From assembly GCA_964417925.1 (NCBI GenBank), contig CAYQJV010000019.1, forward strand, positions 1 to 28,600: 28,600 bases of DNA, read 5' to 3'. This DNA is from CAYQJV01 sp964417925 (GTDB taxonomy: Bacteria; Hydrothermota; Tepidihabitantia; B3-TA06; CAYQJV01). Within the stretch, counting starts at the first letter, position 1, and every line of letters starts with the position of its first letter. The notes under the pieces were generated by a model, which had not been told where the DNA came from, ran no database searches, and saw only the letters and a program-made list of their open reading frames with translations. Positions 22,517-28,600 of this stretch are shown in pieces. The position numbers were made by a program, and so were the translations under genes.

Positions 22517-23044
22517 CTACCTCCTTATTTTAACTCCTACTCCAATACCTATCCCATTAAGTATTATTTCTTCGTTATAAAAGGTGTTTGCTCGCATAAT
22601 ATTAAAAGTTAAAATCAAACTTAAAGATACATGCCTGTTTATCTTTCCATCTGCATATAATCCTGTAGAAAAACTTAAAAAAATAGCTCTTTTAGTTTTA
22701 TATGCGATTGTAAAATCCTCTTGTACTTGAGGAAGTTTTGTTTGAATAAGGTATATTCCAGGTGCTATAAAAAATTTAAAAGAAGAAAGAGAACTAAAAA
22801 AGGCAAATATTCCTTTGATGTATTTTTCTTCAAAGTATAATTTCTTATTTCTAAATTCAGCAGAATAATAGGGATAACTTCTCCACCAAGAAGTTTCAAT
22901 ACCTACTCCAGGAAAAATCTTTTCTTTTTCCTGAGCGTAAAAAACCCTTAAGAAGGGATAGTACGGCATGGTAATACTTGAAGTGAAATTTAATCCACCT
23001 TCTATTGCAAAAGCATTAACATTAAACAAGAATATCAGCAACAT
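22517..23044 (-). CDS. Small predicted outer-membrane beta-barrel protein
   Basis: About 175 aa from ATG 23044. A longer frame starts with TTG at 23065, but the ATG gives a clean signal sequence (MLLIFLFNVNAFA, then IEGG) and sits one base after the preceding stop. The rest alternates aromatic/hydrophobic and polar residues (FTSSITMPYYPFLRVFYAQ, FKFFIAPGIYLIQTKLP, HVSLSLILTFNIMRA) and ends with glycine-rich GIGIGVGVKIRR, typical of an eight-stranded-size barrel with a terminal strand. I recognise no named family. It lies between the frameshifted small gene and the DUF2330 remnant in one minus-strand cluster. Confidence 0.6.
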   Translation of the reverse strand: MLLIFLFNVNAFAIEGGLNFTSSITMPYYPFLRVFYAQEKEKIFPGVGIETSWWRSYPYYSAEFRNKKLYFEEKYIKGIFAFFSSLSSFKFFIAPGIYLIQTKLPQVQEDFTIAYKTKRAIFLSFSTGLYADGKINRHVSLSLILTFNIMRANTFYNEEIILNGIGIGVGVKIRR

Positions 23045-23045
23045 C

Positions 23046-23388
23046 TTAATCCATATTAAGACCAAACATCATCCCTACTATTCCAAGAGTAAATATAAGA
23101 GTAATACTGTCTTTTTCATCGGTTTCTGCCCAGGTAGATATTATTATACCTGAAGAGATTCCTGTAAGGAAACCAATAATTCCGTATCCTACATTCTTAC
23201 CAAGGTCTATTTTTTCTATATCGCTTAATTGAATTTTTTTTTGCTCCATATTCTGTGATTATAAGAAGCGTTGAGTCCTTATCTACTCCAATTATTTTTC
23301 CCTTTACTACTGTTGTGTCTTTAAGGGTTAATTTTTCAGCATATAAAATGTTTACAAAAAGTATAAAGATTAAAAGTTTTTTATTCAT
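23046..23388 (-). pseudogene. Small exported/membrane protein split by a frameshift in an A9 tract
   Basis: The first frame (ATG 23388) encodes a signal sequence (MNKKLLIFILFVNILYAEK), then LTLKDTTVVKGKIIGVDKDS and TEYGAKK, after which it turns to nonsense and stops at 23197. The second frame picks up exactly there (KKIQLSDIEKIDLGKNVGYG) and continues through two hydrophobic stretches to 23046. Removing one A from the nine-A tract (minus strand, 23242-23234) yields one continuous 113-aa protein. KGxIxxVDxDS...YGxKxIxLSDIxxI resembles small surface proteins with an SH3-like KGKI segment, but I cannot name the family. Slippage on A9, phase variation or a sequencing error are all possible. Confidence 0.78.
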
Positions 23389-23408
23389 ATTTTCCTCCTC
23401 TTTGTTAG

Positions 23409-23436
23409 ATTCTATTTTTTTATAAAAAAATGTTAA
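23409..23436 (-). promoter_or_regulatory. Promoter of the frameshifted envelope cluster
   Basis: On the minus strand TTAACA (23436-23431), a 16-nt all-A/T spacer and TAGAAT (23414-23409) precede the ATG at 23388. The short leader contains AAAGAGGAGG. Both boxes differ slightly from consensus. Confidence 0.6.
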
Positions 23437-23461
23437 GTTGTTTTTCCAAAATCAATTTGTT

Positions 23462-23489
23462 TTGACTTACAGAGATATTGGAATATAAT
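23462..23489 (+). promoter_or_regulatory. def promoter, leaderless type
   Basis: TTGACT (23462-23467), a 16-nt spacer and TATAAT (23484-23489), then five bases to the def ATG at 23495, with no ribosome-binding site between. Confidence 0.87.
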
Positions 23490-23494
23490 TATTT

Positions 23495-24022
23495 ATGCGT
23501 ATTCTTAAATATGGAAATCCTGTGTTAAGAGAGAAAGCAGAGGAGATTAAAAAATTTGATAGTTCTTTAAAAATTCTTGCAGAAGAGATGGTAAAGGTTA
23601 TGGAGAATAACAACGGTATAGGGCTTGCTGCGAACCAGATAGGAAAACCTATAAGACTTTTTGTGGCAAAGTTGAATGAAAAAATATACGCTGTGGTAAA
23701 TCCAAAGATGCTTCCAGTAAGTGGAAGGGTGATAGCAGAGGAAGGATGCTTAAGTATACCTGAAGTTTGGTTGGATATTGAAAGGTATGAAAGAATCAAG
23801 CTTGTGGGGCAGGATGTAAGTGGTAAATCTTTGGAACTTGAGTTGGAAGGACTTGATGCAAGGGTAGTTCAGCATGAGATAGACCATCTTAATGGAGTGT
23901 TAATAGTGGATAGAATTTCTGTAGAAAAGAGAAAAGAGATAGACAGTAAACTCAAAACAATTGCGGAGGAAGAACAGAATTATCTGCAGATAACAGCAAG
24001 GATAGGGAGGTATGAATCTTAA
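23495..24022 (+). CDS. def: Peptide deformylase
   Basis: This 175-aa metallo-enzyme removes the formyl group from nascent N-termini. All three motifs are present: GIGLAANQIG at 41-50, EEGCLSIPEVW with metal-ligand Cys85, and QHEIDHLNGVL with His127, Glu128 and His131. It starts MRILKYGNPVLREKAEEI, the usual N-terminus. It is probably translated from a leaderless mRNA. Its stop overlaps the following GDT1-like gene by 11 bp. Confidence 0.97.
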   Translation: MRILKYGNPVLREKAEEIKKFDSSLKILAEEMVKVMENNNGIGLAANQIGKPIRLFVAKLNEKIYAVVNPKMLPVSGRVIAEEGCLSIPEVWLDIERYERIKLVGQDVSGKSLELELEGLDARVVQHEIDHLNGVLIVDRISVEKRKEIDSKLKTIAEEEQNYLQITARIGRYES

Positions 24023-24290
24023 ACCATTTATAACCATTTTTATTACAGTCTTTCTTGCAGAACTTGGAGATAAAACTCAGTTTACAACATTTCTCTTTGC
24101 GTGTAATAAAAATATATCCAGATTCAGTGTGTTTATTGCTTCCTCCCTTGCTTTGGTATTTTCATCTCTTATTGCAGTAGTAGCAGGTAAAATCTTTTCC
24201 TCTCTGGTTGCAGAGAGAATTATAAAAATCCTTGCAGGGCTGATTTTTATAACCATAGGGATATTTAGTATATTATCTGTTGTTAAATAA
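24012..24290 (+). CDS. Half-size GDT1/UPF0016 family cation transporter
   Basis: This 92-aa membrane protein has three predicted helices and one copy of the family motif ELGDKT (residues 17-22, in FLAELGDKTQFTTF). Full-length GDT1/TMEM165/MneA proteins contain two such halves in opposite orientation and export Mn2+ or exchange Ca2+/Mn2+ for H+. Single-motif proteins must assemble as dimers. No second half lies next to it. GGAGG lies eight bases upstream of the ATG, inside the end of def. Its last eight bases overlap the end of the convergent CaCA exchanger. Confidence 0.83.
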   Translation: MNLKPFITIFITVFLAELGDKTQFTTFLFACNKNISRFSVFIASSLALVFSSLIAVVAGKIFSSLVAERIIKILAGLIFITIGIFSILSVVK

Positions 24291-25233
24291 AAGAGGTGAA
24301 AATATCTGGAATTACGTTCAATTCTACAAGTAAAAAATAGGTGTAAAGCAGAAGTAAGAAAATTCCCTCAATTCTTCCTATTCTGTGGCCTGTGGTCATG
24401 AAAAATTGGAGTATTATAGTGGCAAAAATAAAATATGGAATTGTAAAATAGATGATATGTTGAGTTACAGGTATAGGTTCTATAAAGGCGGACAATCCAA
24501 GAATAAATAAAAGAGTGAATATGTTTGTTCCATACACATCTCCTAAGGTAACATCTATTTTCTTTTTTAAAGCAGCTGTAATACCTATGGTGGTTTCAGG
24601 AATTGAAGAACCTATTCCAAGCATAATTACGCCCATTACAAATGGAGAGACTTTAAGCACCTTTGCTATGTTTGTCCCTCCTTTTACTACCATTTCACCT
24701 CCTAATACCATTACTCCTACTGAACCTACAAGAATTATTATTTCTTTTAACTTTCCGTTTTTAGTTTTTTTATATTTTTCTATTTTTTTCTTTTTTTCGG
24801 CACTGTAAACTGAATAAATGTAAGGTGCATATGAAAGCATCAAAACTCCACCTTCAACTCTGGATATTCCATTTCTTGCAAACAAGAGTAAAAGAGTTCC
24901 TGCTAAAAGCATCCATGTGCTGTCTCTTTCCTCTATCACCATTCTTACATGAAATGGATGGACCACAGCAATTATCCCAAGAATAAAAAGAAGAGTAAAA
25001 AGGTTTGAACCTATTATTATTCCAAGGGATACATCAGAATGTTTTCCTATTGCGGCAATCAGAGAAATGAAAAGTTCAGGAAAGGAGGCAAGTACTGAAA
25101 TTCCAAGAAGTGTTAAGGTTAGCGGAGAAATTAAAAATATTCTTGCACTTTTCTTTAATCTTTTTATTATAAAGTTTGCAAAGTAAAGTAAAATAGAAAG
25201 TCCTGTGACAAATGAGAGAAAATGCAGAATCAA
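24283..25233 (-). CDS. CaCA-family Na+/Ca2+ (cation) exchanger, YrbG-like
   Basis: This 316-aa membrane protein has about ten hydrophobic segments and two inverted alpha repeats. Repeat 1 has GISVLASFPELFISLIAA and GIIIGSNLFTLLFILG (residues ~44-90). Repeat 2 has GIGSSIPETTIGITAALK and GDVYGTNIFTLLFILG (~206-250). The acidic residue in each (S)xPE motif and the Asn of GSN/GTN are the family's ion ligands. Repeat 1 has ASFPE rather than the more common TSLPE. It overlaps rsmG by four bases and is the last gene of the operon that starts at 27708. The cation (Ca2+ or other) cannot be read from the sequence. Confidence 0.9.
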   Translation of the reverse strand: MILHFLSFVTGLSILLYFANFIIKRLKKSARIFLISPLTLTLLGISVLASFPELFISLIAAIGKHSDVSLGIIIGSNLFTLLFILGIIAVVHPFHVRMVIEERDSTWMLLAGTLLLLFARNGISRVEGGVLMLSYAPYIYSVYSAEKKKKIEKYKKTKNGKLKEIIILVGSVGVMVLGGEMVVKGGTNIAKVLKVSPFVMGVIMLGIGSSIPETTIGITAALKKKIDVTLGDVYGTNIFTLLFILGLSAFIEPIPVTQHIIYFTIPYFIFATIILQFFMTTGHRIGRIEGIFLLLLYTYFLLVELNVIPDIFTSFI

Positions 25234-25868
25234 TTTTTTCTCCTCTTGAAAAAAAGAAAGATTCTTTTTACCGTGCCAGGAAGATAAAAAGTTTTATAAA
25301 ACCATTCCAGGTTATACCTGTTTATTAATTTCTCTGCATTTTTTATTTCCTGTTCAAAATTTTCTCCCTTAAAGAATATTATTTCACCTTTTTCTTTTAC
25401 TTTCTCAATTACTTGAGGAAGTACTTTTTTTATTTTTCCTACCTGTCTTAGCAGTATGGTATCAAATTTTAATTCAACTTCTTCTCCTCTTTTAGCCCAT
25501 ACCTTTGCATTTGACAATTCAAGCTCTTCTACTGCTCTGAGAAGAAATGCTGCTTTTTTTCTTTTGGATTCAATAAGATGCATCTGTACGTCATTTCTTA
25601 AAATTGCTATAGGAATTCCTGGCAGTCCTGCACCTGCTCCCCAATCTGCAACTTCTGCATTTTGTTTTATATATTTTGAGATAAGAAGACAATCAAATAG
25701 GTGATAATCGTATATTCTTGAGAAGTCATTTTTTGCAATAAGATTTATTTTTTCGTTCCACCAGGATAAAAGTTCCACATATTTTTCGATCTTTTTAAGA
25801 TGCCATTTTTTTAGTTTTATTCCAAAAGATGAAAGTTTATAAGCAAGTTTTTTTGATTCTTTTTTCAC
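25230..25868 (-). CDS. rsmG: 16S rRNA (guanine527-N7)-methyltransferase RsmG
   Basis: This 212-aa SAM-dependent methyltransferase modifies G527 of 16S rRNA. It has the motif ADWGAGAGLPGIPIAIL near residues 94-110, the acidic SAM loop LIESKRKKAAFL near 118, and an N-terminal YVELLSWWNEKINLIA that is characteristic of RsmG/GidB. The start is GTG, two bases after the upstream stop; the ribosome-binding site is weak, so translation probably depends on the YhaM-like gene. It is not beside mnmG/gidA, its frequent partner. Confidence 0.95.
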   Translation of the reverse strand: MKKESKKLAYKLSSFGIKLKKWHLKKIEKYVELLSWWNEKINLIAKNDFSRIYDYHLFDCLLISKYIKQNAEVADWGAGAGLPGIPIAILRNDVQMHLIESKRKKAAFLLRAVEELELSNAKVWAKRGEEVELKFDTILLRQVGKIKKVLPQVIEKVKEKGEIIFFKGENFEQEIKNAEKLINRYNLEWFYKTFYLPGTVKRIFLFFKRRKN

Positions 25869-25870
25869 TT

Positions 25871-26818
25871 TTATTCATCTCTCCCAAGGTATATCTTTCT
25901 TCTGAGCAGTGGATGATAATCGGACCATACTGCTTCCTTCTCTTTTACTGTTTCACCTGCTTCTCTAAACATTGCAACTTTTGCATCAAGATTATCAAGG
26001 TGATGGAGTATTTCTGCCTCAAGTATTAATGGTACCGTAGGAGAACCAAATTCAAGTTCTCCATGATGAGAGAGAATCATATGATATACAAGATATGCAA
26101 GTTCTTCAGGGAATCCTTCAATTTCTTTGATTTTTTCTCTTACCATTTCATACCCGAGGATTATATGTCCTAAGAGTTTACCTTTTACTGAAAAGTCAAT
26201 TACCTTTTCGTACTGGTACTCCTCTATCTTACCTATATCATGTAGAATAATTCCAGTAATTAAAAGATCTTCATTTATCTCTTCATACTGTGCTTTAAAC
26301 CCCTGAGCAAGTCTTAAAAGAGAAAGAGTATGCTCAAGCAATCCCCCAAGATATGCATGATGCGCTTTTTTACCCGATGGTGCTTTTTTAAACTTTTCCC
26401 TTATATTCTCATCTTCAAATATCTTTTCCAATAGATTTCTGAGATGAGGATTTTTGACGGATGCTATATAGTTTTTTAATTCTTCGTACATTTTTTCAAC
26501 ATCATGCTTTGTTGAAGGTAAGAAATCTTCAGGAGAAGTACTTTCTTCATATCTTAGGATTTCTGAGATTACTATTCTTATTCTTCCTGCATATTCATCA
26601 ACTGTACCTCTTACCCATACGAAGTTTCCTTCCCTTATATGTCTTGTTTTTTCAGGATTTTCCCATAAATAACCCGATATAGTTCCTGTTTTATCTTTCA
26701 ATACAAAGATTACATATCTATCTCCTTCTCTTGTATCCCTTTCTTTCTTTTGTTCCACATAAAATACATCATTTACAATAACTCCTGGTTCTAAATCTTT
26801 TACAAATTGGAATTTCAT
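25871..26818 (-). CDS. 3'-5' exoribonuclease YhaM-like (OB fold plus HD domain)
   Basis: This 315-aa protein has an N-terminal OB fold (residues ~12-90: DRYVIFVLKDKTGTISGYLW, VWVRGTVDEYAGRIRIVIS) and an HD-type metal-dependent phosphohydrolase domain (AHHAYLGGLLEHTLSL near residues 152-167, ILHDIGKIEEY near 191 with His193-Asp194, and YHMILSHHGELEFGSP). This is the YhaM/CBF1 architecture, which degrades RNA and DNA from the 3' end in the cytoplasm. Its start overlaps the upstream PorV-like gene by four bases, and rsmG follows two bases later. Confidence 0.9.
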   Translation of the reverse strand: MKFQFVKDLEPGVIVNDVFYVEQKKERDTREGDRYVIFVLKDKTGTISGYLWENPEKTRHIREGNFVWVRGTVDEYAGRIRIVISEILRYEESTSPEDFLPSTKHDVEKMYEELKNYIASVKNPHLRNLLEKIFEDENIREKFKKAPSGKKAHHAYLGGLLEHTLSLLRLAQGFKAQYEEINEDLLITGIILHDIGKIEEYQYEKVIDFSVKGKLLGHIILGYEMVREKIKEIEGFPEELAYLVYHMILSHHGELEFGSPTVPLILEAEILHHLDNLDAKVAMFREAGETVKEKEAVWSDYHPLLRRKIYLGRDE

Positions 26819-27708
26819 TTAAGCCGATATACTATTCCTATGCAGTGTAGGCTCCCTGTATATGCGTAATAAGAGAAAGAATAATCCAGGGAAATTTTAT
26901 TTATATCTAAAATTCCTATCCCAAAGCCTACTCCAGAAAGTACATCAAGTCCTTGATATCCCAATAGTTGTTCTGTTCCTCTGGATGAATAACCAAATCG
27001 TATGGAGAGAAAATCTCTTGGAAATATTTCAATGCCTAAGCCAAATATGATACCCCAGTTAATAGGATATTTAGCTCCCATGTGGATGGTTAATTTGTCA
27101 AGCCTATATGAAATCTTTACTGATGGAGTAACTGGAAGTAAATTTCTTTTTTCTATAAAAGGAACTAATTCGTATCCTATGTGATTAATCCCAACAAAAC
27201 TTGATATTAAATTTTCAATAAAGTTAAAGTGAATTCCTGCATCCATAGATAGGGCAAGATTATAAACAGTATCTACAAAGCCCGCATGAGATCTTATTCT
27301 TATCCCTATATTTATTTTATCAATTTTTTTCTTTACTCCTACACCAATATTTATATAATTTACTCCATATGTACCCAAGTCCTCCTGAATTTCAGAAGTT
27401 TTTTTAATCTTTCCACTGTTAAGATAAAATACATCAAATACCAGAGTATAAGGTAGGTTGCTTTTCACATAACAGATATTCCCAATGTTAATATCTGCCC
27501 AGTGTTTTAAAAAACAAAAGGATAAATAGGGTGAAGGAGAATCTTTTATTGAAGCAGGATTCTCTGAGAATCCATAGGGAGTTTGTAAAACTACTTCTCC
27601 TGTTCCATTTCCCCTTGGATTTAGCGGTATATTCAAATAATCTAAGGAAATATCCACTGCATTCATTAATGAAAATAACAACATACACATAGTTATTTTT
27701 TTGCCCAT
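26815..27708 (-). CDS. PorV/UPF0164-like outer-membrane protein
   Basis: About 297 aa from ATG 27708. The frame opens further upstream at TTG 27741, but that codon overlaps the promoter -35 box, and the ATG gives a proper signal sequence (MGKKITMCMLLFSLMNAV). The N-terminal NIPLNPRGNGTGEVVLQTPYGFSENPASI matches the opening of PorV/UPF0164-type barrels (a Gly-rich turn, then NPA). Later strands such as YINIGVGVKKKIDKINIGIR and GVGFGIGILDINKISLDYSF are barrel-like. In related lineages such proteins are secretion-associated porins; the role here is unknown. First gene of an operon with the YhaM-like gene, rsmG and the exchanger. Confidence 0.7.
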   Translation of the reverse strand: MGKKITMCMLLFSLMNAVDISLDYLNIPLNPRGNGTGEVVLQTPYGFSENPASIKDSPSPYLSFCFLKHWADINIGNICYVKSNLPYTLVFDVFYLNSGKIKKTSEIQEDLGTYGVNYINIGVGVKKKIDKINIGIRIRSHAGFVDTVYNLALSMDAGIHFNFIENLISSFVGINHIGYELVPFIEKRNLLPVTPSVKISYRLDKLTIHMGAKYPINWGIIFGLGIEIFPRDFLSIRFGYSSRGTEQLLGYQGLDVLSGVGFGIGILDINKISLDYSFSYYAYTGSLHCIGIVYRLK

Positions 27709-27713
27709 GAATA

Positions 27714-27741
27714 ATGATAGATTAAAACTTTTCCTTGTCAA
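27714..27741 (-). promoter_or_regulatory. Promoter of the PorV-like / yhaM / rsmG / exchanger operon, leaderless type
   Basis: On the minus strand TTGACA (27741-27736), a 16-nt spacer and TATCAT (27719-27714), then five bases to the ATG at 27708. This decides the start codon against the upstream TTG. It lies 13 bases past the end of the preceding gene. Confidence 0.82.
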
Positions 27742-27754
27742 CTTTAGAATAATT

Positions 27755-28600
27755 TTAACTTCTTATAATTCTTAAAATACCGGTTATCACACCTATTGCA
27801 ATTCCAAGTAAAAAGAATACCCATCCTCCACTAATACCTTCTTTTTTCTGATTAATAAGTTTTTCATATTCTGTAAGAGACACATTTGGTCCCTCTATGT
27901 ATGAATAATTATTTTTTGTATCTTTAATTTTTTCAATCTTTATGGGAGTGAATACAGGATATAAAGTATTAAGCGGGATCTTCACCATTGAAATTGTTTT
28001 TGCTCTGGGTATGTCCTTACCCTTGAGATAGAATATCCATAAAGTATAGTACTTTTTTTCATTCTTTGTTGTCTTTTCGACACAAGCAATTGCATTTCCT
28101 TTTGGAGACCATACTGGAAAGGCAAATAATGCTGAAGATTTGGTAACCAAGGGAAGAATTTCCTTTGTAAGTATGTTTATTACATATATTTCTCCATTTC
28201 TTTCAAAAACTAAAAACTTATCATCAGGAGAAAAATTGGGATAATAAAGGGGAACGTCTGTTGTATATAAAATTCTTGCCTTTTTCTTTTTCACATCAAA
28301 AAGAACGATTGAATACTTATCTTTCTTTTTCATTATAAATGCAATATACTTCCCTTTGTGATCAGGAAAGGGATGAAAAAAGGAAGCATTGGAATTAATA
28401 TAGCATGAAAGACATTCTTTATTTTTTTGTTTTAAATCTGCTATCCATATTTCAATCCTATTTTTTTTCCCTGTTTGGAATACAATACTGTCGGAGACTT
28501 TGAGAAACCTTGCAAATTCGTCATCTTTAAAAAAAGAATATACAGTTCCATCCTCTGTTAGGAAATTGTATCTGTATATTCTGTATTTATCATCCTTTCC
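27755..28600 (-). CDS. TolB-like beta-propeller protein with C-terminal membrane anchor, 5' end outside window
   Basis: The frame is open from the right edge to 27755 (281 codons visible), so an internal ATG at 28333 is not the true start. The sequence has WD40-like/TolB propeller blades: FFHPFPDHKGKYIAFIMKKK, YYPNFSPDDKFLVFERNGEI and FAFPVWSPKGNAIACVEKTT, each with the (P)xFSPDGKxIxF pattern. Residues near the end (GWVFFLLGIAIGVITGIL) form one membrane helix followed by a basic tail, so the propeller is probably held on the outer face of the inner membrane. Whether a signal peptide is present cannot be seen. No terminator is evident before the next promoter. Confidence 0.75.
   Translation of the reverse strand, partial: GKDDKYRIYRYNFLTEDGTVYSFFKDDEFARFLKVSDSIVFQTGKKNRIEIWIADLKQKNKECLSCYINSNASFFHPFPDHKGKYIAFIMKKKDKYSIVLFDVKKKKARILYTTDVPLYYPNFSPDDKFLVFERNGEIYVINILTKEILPLVTKSSALFAFPVWSPKGNAIACVEKTTKNEKKYYTLWIFYLKGKDIPRAKTISMVKIPLNTLYPVFTPIKIEKIKDTKNNYSYIEGPNVSLTEYEKLINQKKEGISGGWVFFLLGIAIGVITGILRIIRS

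Noticed and set aside
27709..27741. TTG at 27741 as start of the PorV-like gene
   Set aside because: It falls inside a TTGACA -35 box, and the added residues would spoil a clean signal peptide beginning at ATG 27708.
28331..28333. ATG at 28333 as start of the propeller gene
   Set aside because: The frame continues upstream to the window edge with clear propeller-like sequence, and no ribosome-binding site precedes this ATG.
1..28600. CRISPR arrays, insertion sequences or prophage genes
   Set aside because: No regularly spaced direct repeats, transposase motifs, integrase or phage structural genes were seen; the regular GND-Y repeats are coding and diverged.

Overview
The window looks like a chromosomal segment of a low-GC (A+T-rich), anaerobic, Gram-negative bacterium, probably thermophilic. 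A ferredoxin-dependent 2-oxoacid oxidoreductase argues for anaerobic metabolism. Several predicted outer-membrane beta-barrels, a TonB C-terminal domain and lipoproteins argue for a two-membrane envelope. Proteins are rich in Lys and Glu. The mix (PorV-like barrels, a helix-hairpin-helix/barrel protein, a BCAM0308-type zinc protein before groESL) fits an uncultured lineage such as candidate phylum WOR-3 or Hydrothermota, but that placement is inference. There is no sign of phage, transposon or CRISPR.

Layout. (1) 1-3936, minus strand: sucC, sucD, korD, korA, korB (cut by the left edge), a TCA-type module converting between 2-oxoglutarate and succinate through succinyl-CoA. (2) 4011-4418, minus: a small Spy/CpxP-like exported protein, divergent from the next operon. 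(3) 4505-13884, plus: seven overlapping genes encoding a lipoprotein that fuses an oligopeptide-type solute-binding domain to a TonB C-terminal domain, YbbR, TsaD, a helix-hairpin-helix outer-membrane protein, a second barrel protein, a RecJ-like exonuclease and a PLD-family nuclease lipoprotein with an OB-fold-like tail. (4) 13917-16552, plus: tRNA-Val(UAC), a BCAM0308-like zinc protein, groES, groEL and a strong terminator. (5) 16573-18134, plus: an orphan EcfT-like membrane protein, truA, and a decayed class V aminotransferase. (6) 18139-21553: pepD (minus) and a 622-aa protein with about 12 GND-Y repeats (plus), transcribed divergently from promoters whose -35 boxes form a perfect palindrome. 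(7) 21562-23388, minus: a small envelope cluster with two independent frameshifts. (8) 23495-24290, plus: def and a half-size GDT1-family gene. (9) 24283-27708, minus: a PorV-like protein, YhaM-like exoribonuclease, rsmG and a CaCA exchanger. (10) 27755-28600, minus: a TolB-like propeller protein running off the right edge.

Promoters are unusually legible. At least six sites show TTGAC(T/A), a 16-17 nt spacer and a -10 box close to TATAAT. In front of sucC, the solute-binding/TonB gene, def and the PorV-like gene (and probably truA) the -10 box ends only 5-6 nt before the ATG, so these mRNAs should be leaderless. Genes inside operons instead use strong Shine-Dalgarno sequences or overlapping stop/start codons.

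The best candidates for something undescribed are the SBP-TonB fusion at the head of an operon carrying DNA-binding and nuclease modules, the GND-Y repeat protein with its palindromic divergent promoter, and the leaderless promoter architecture.
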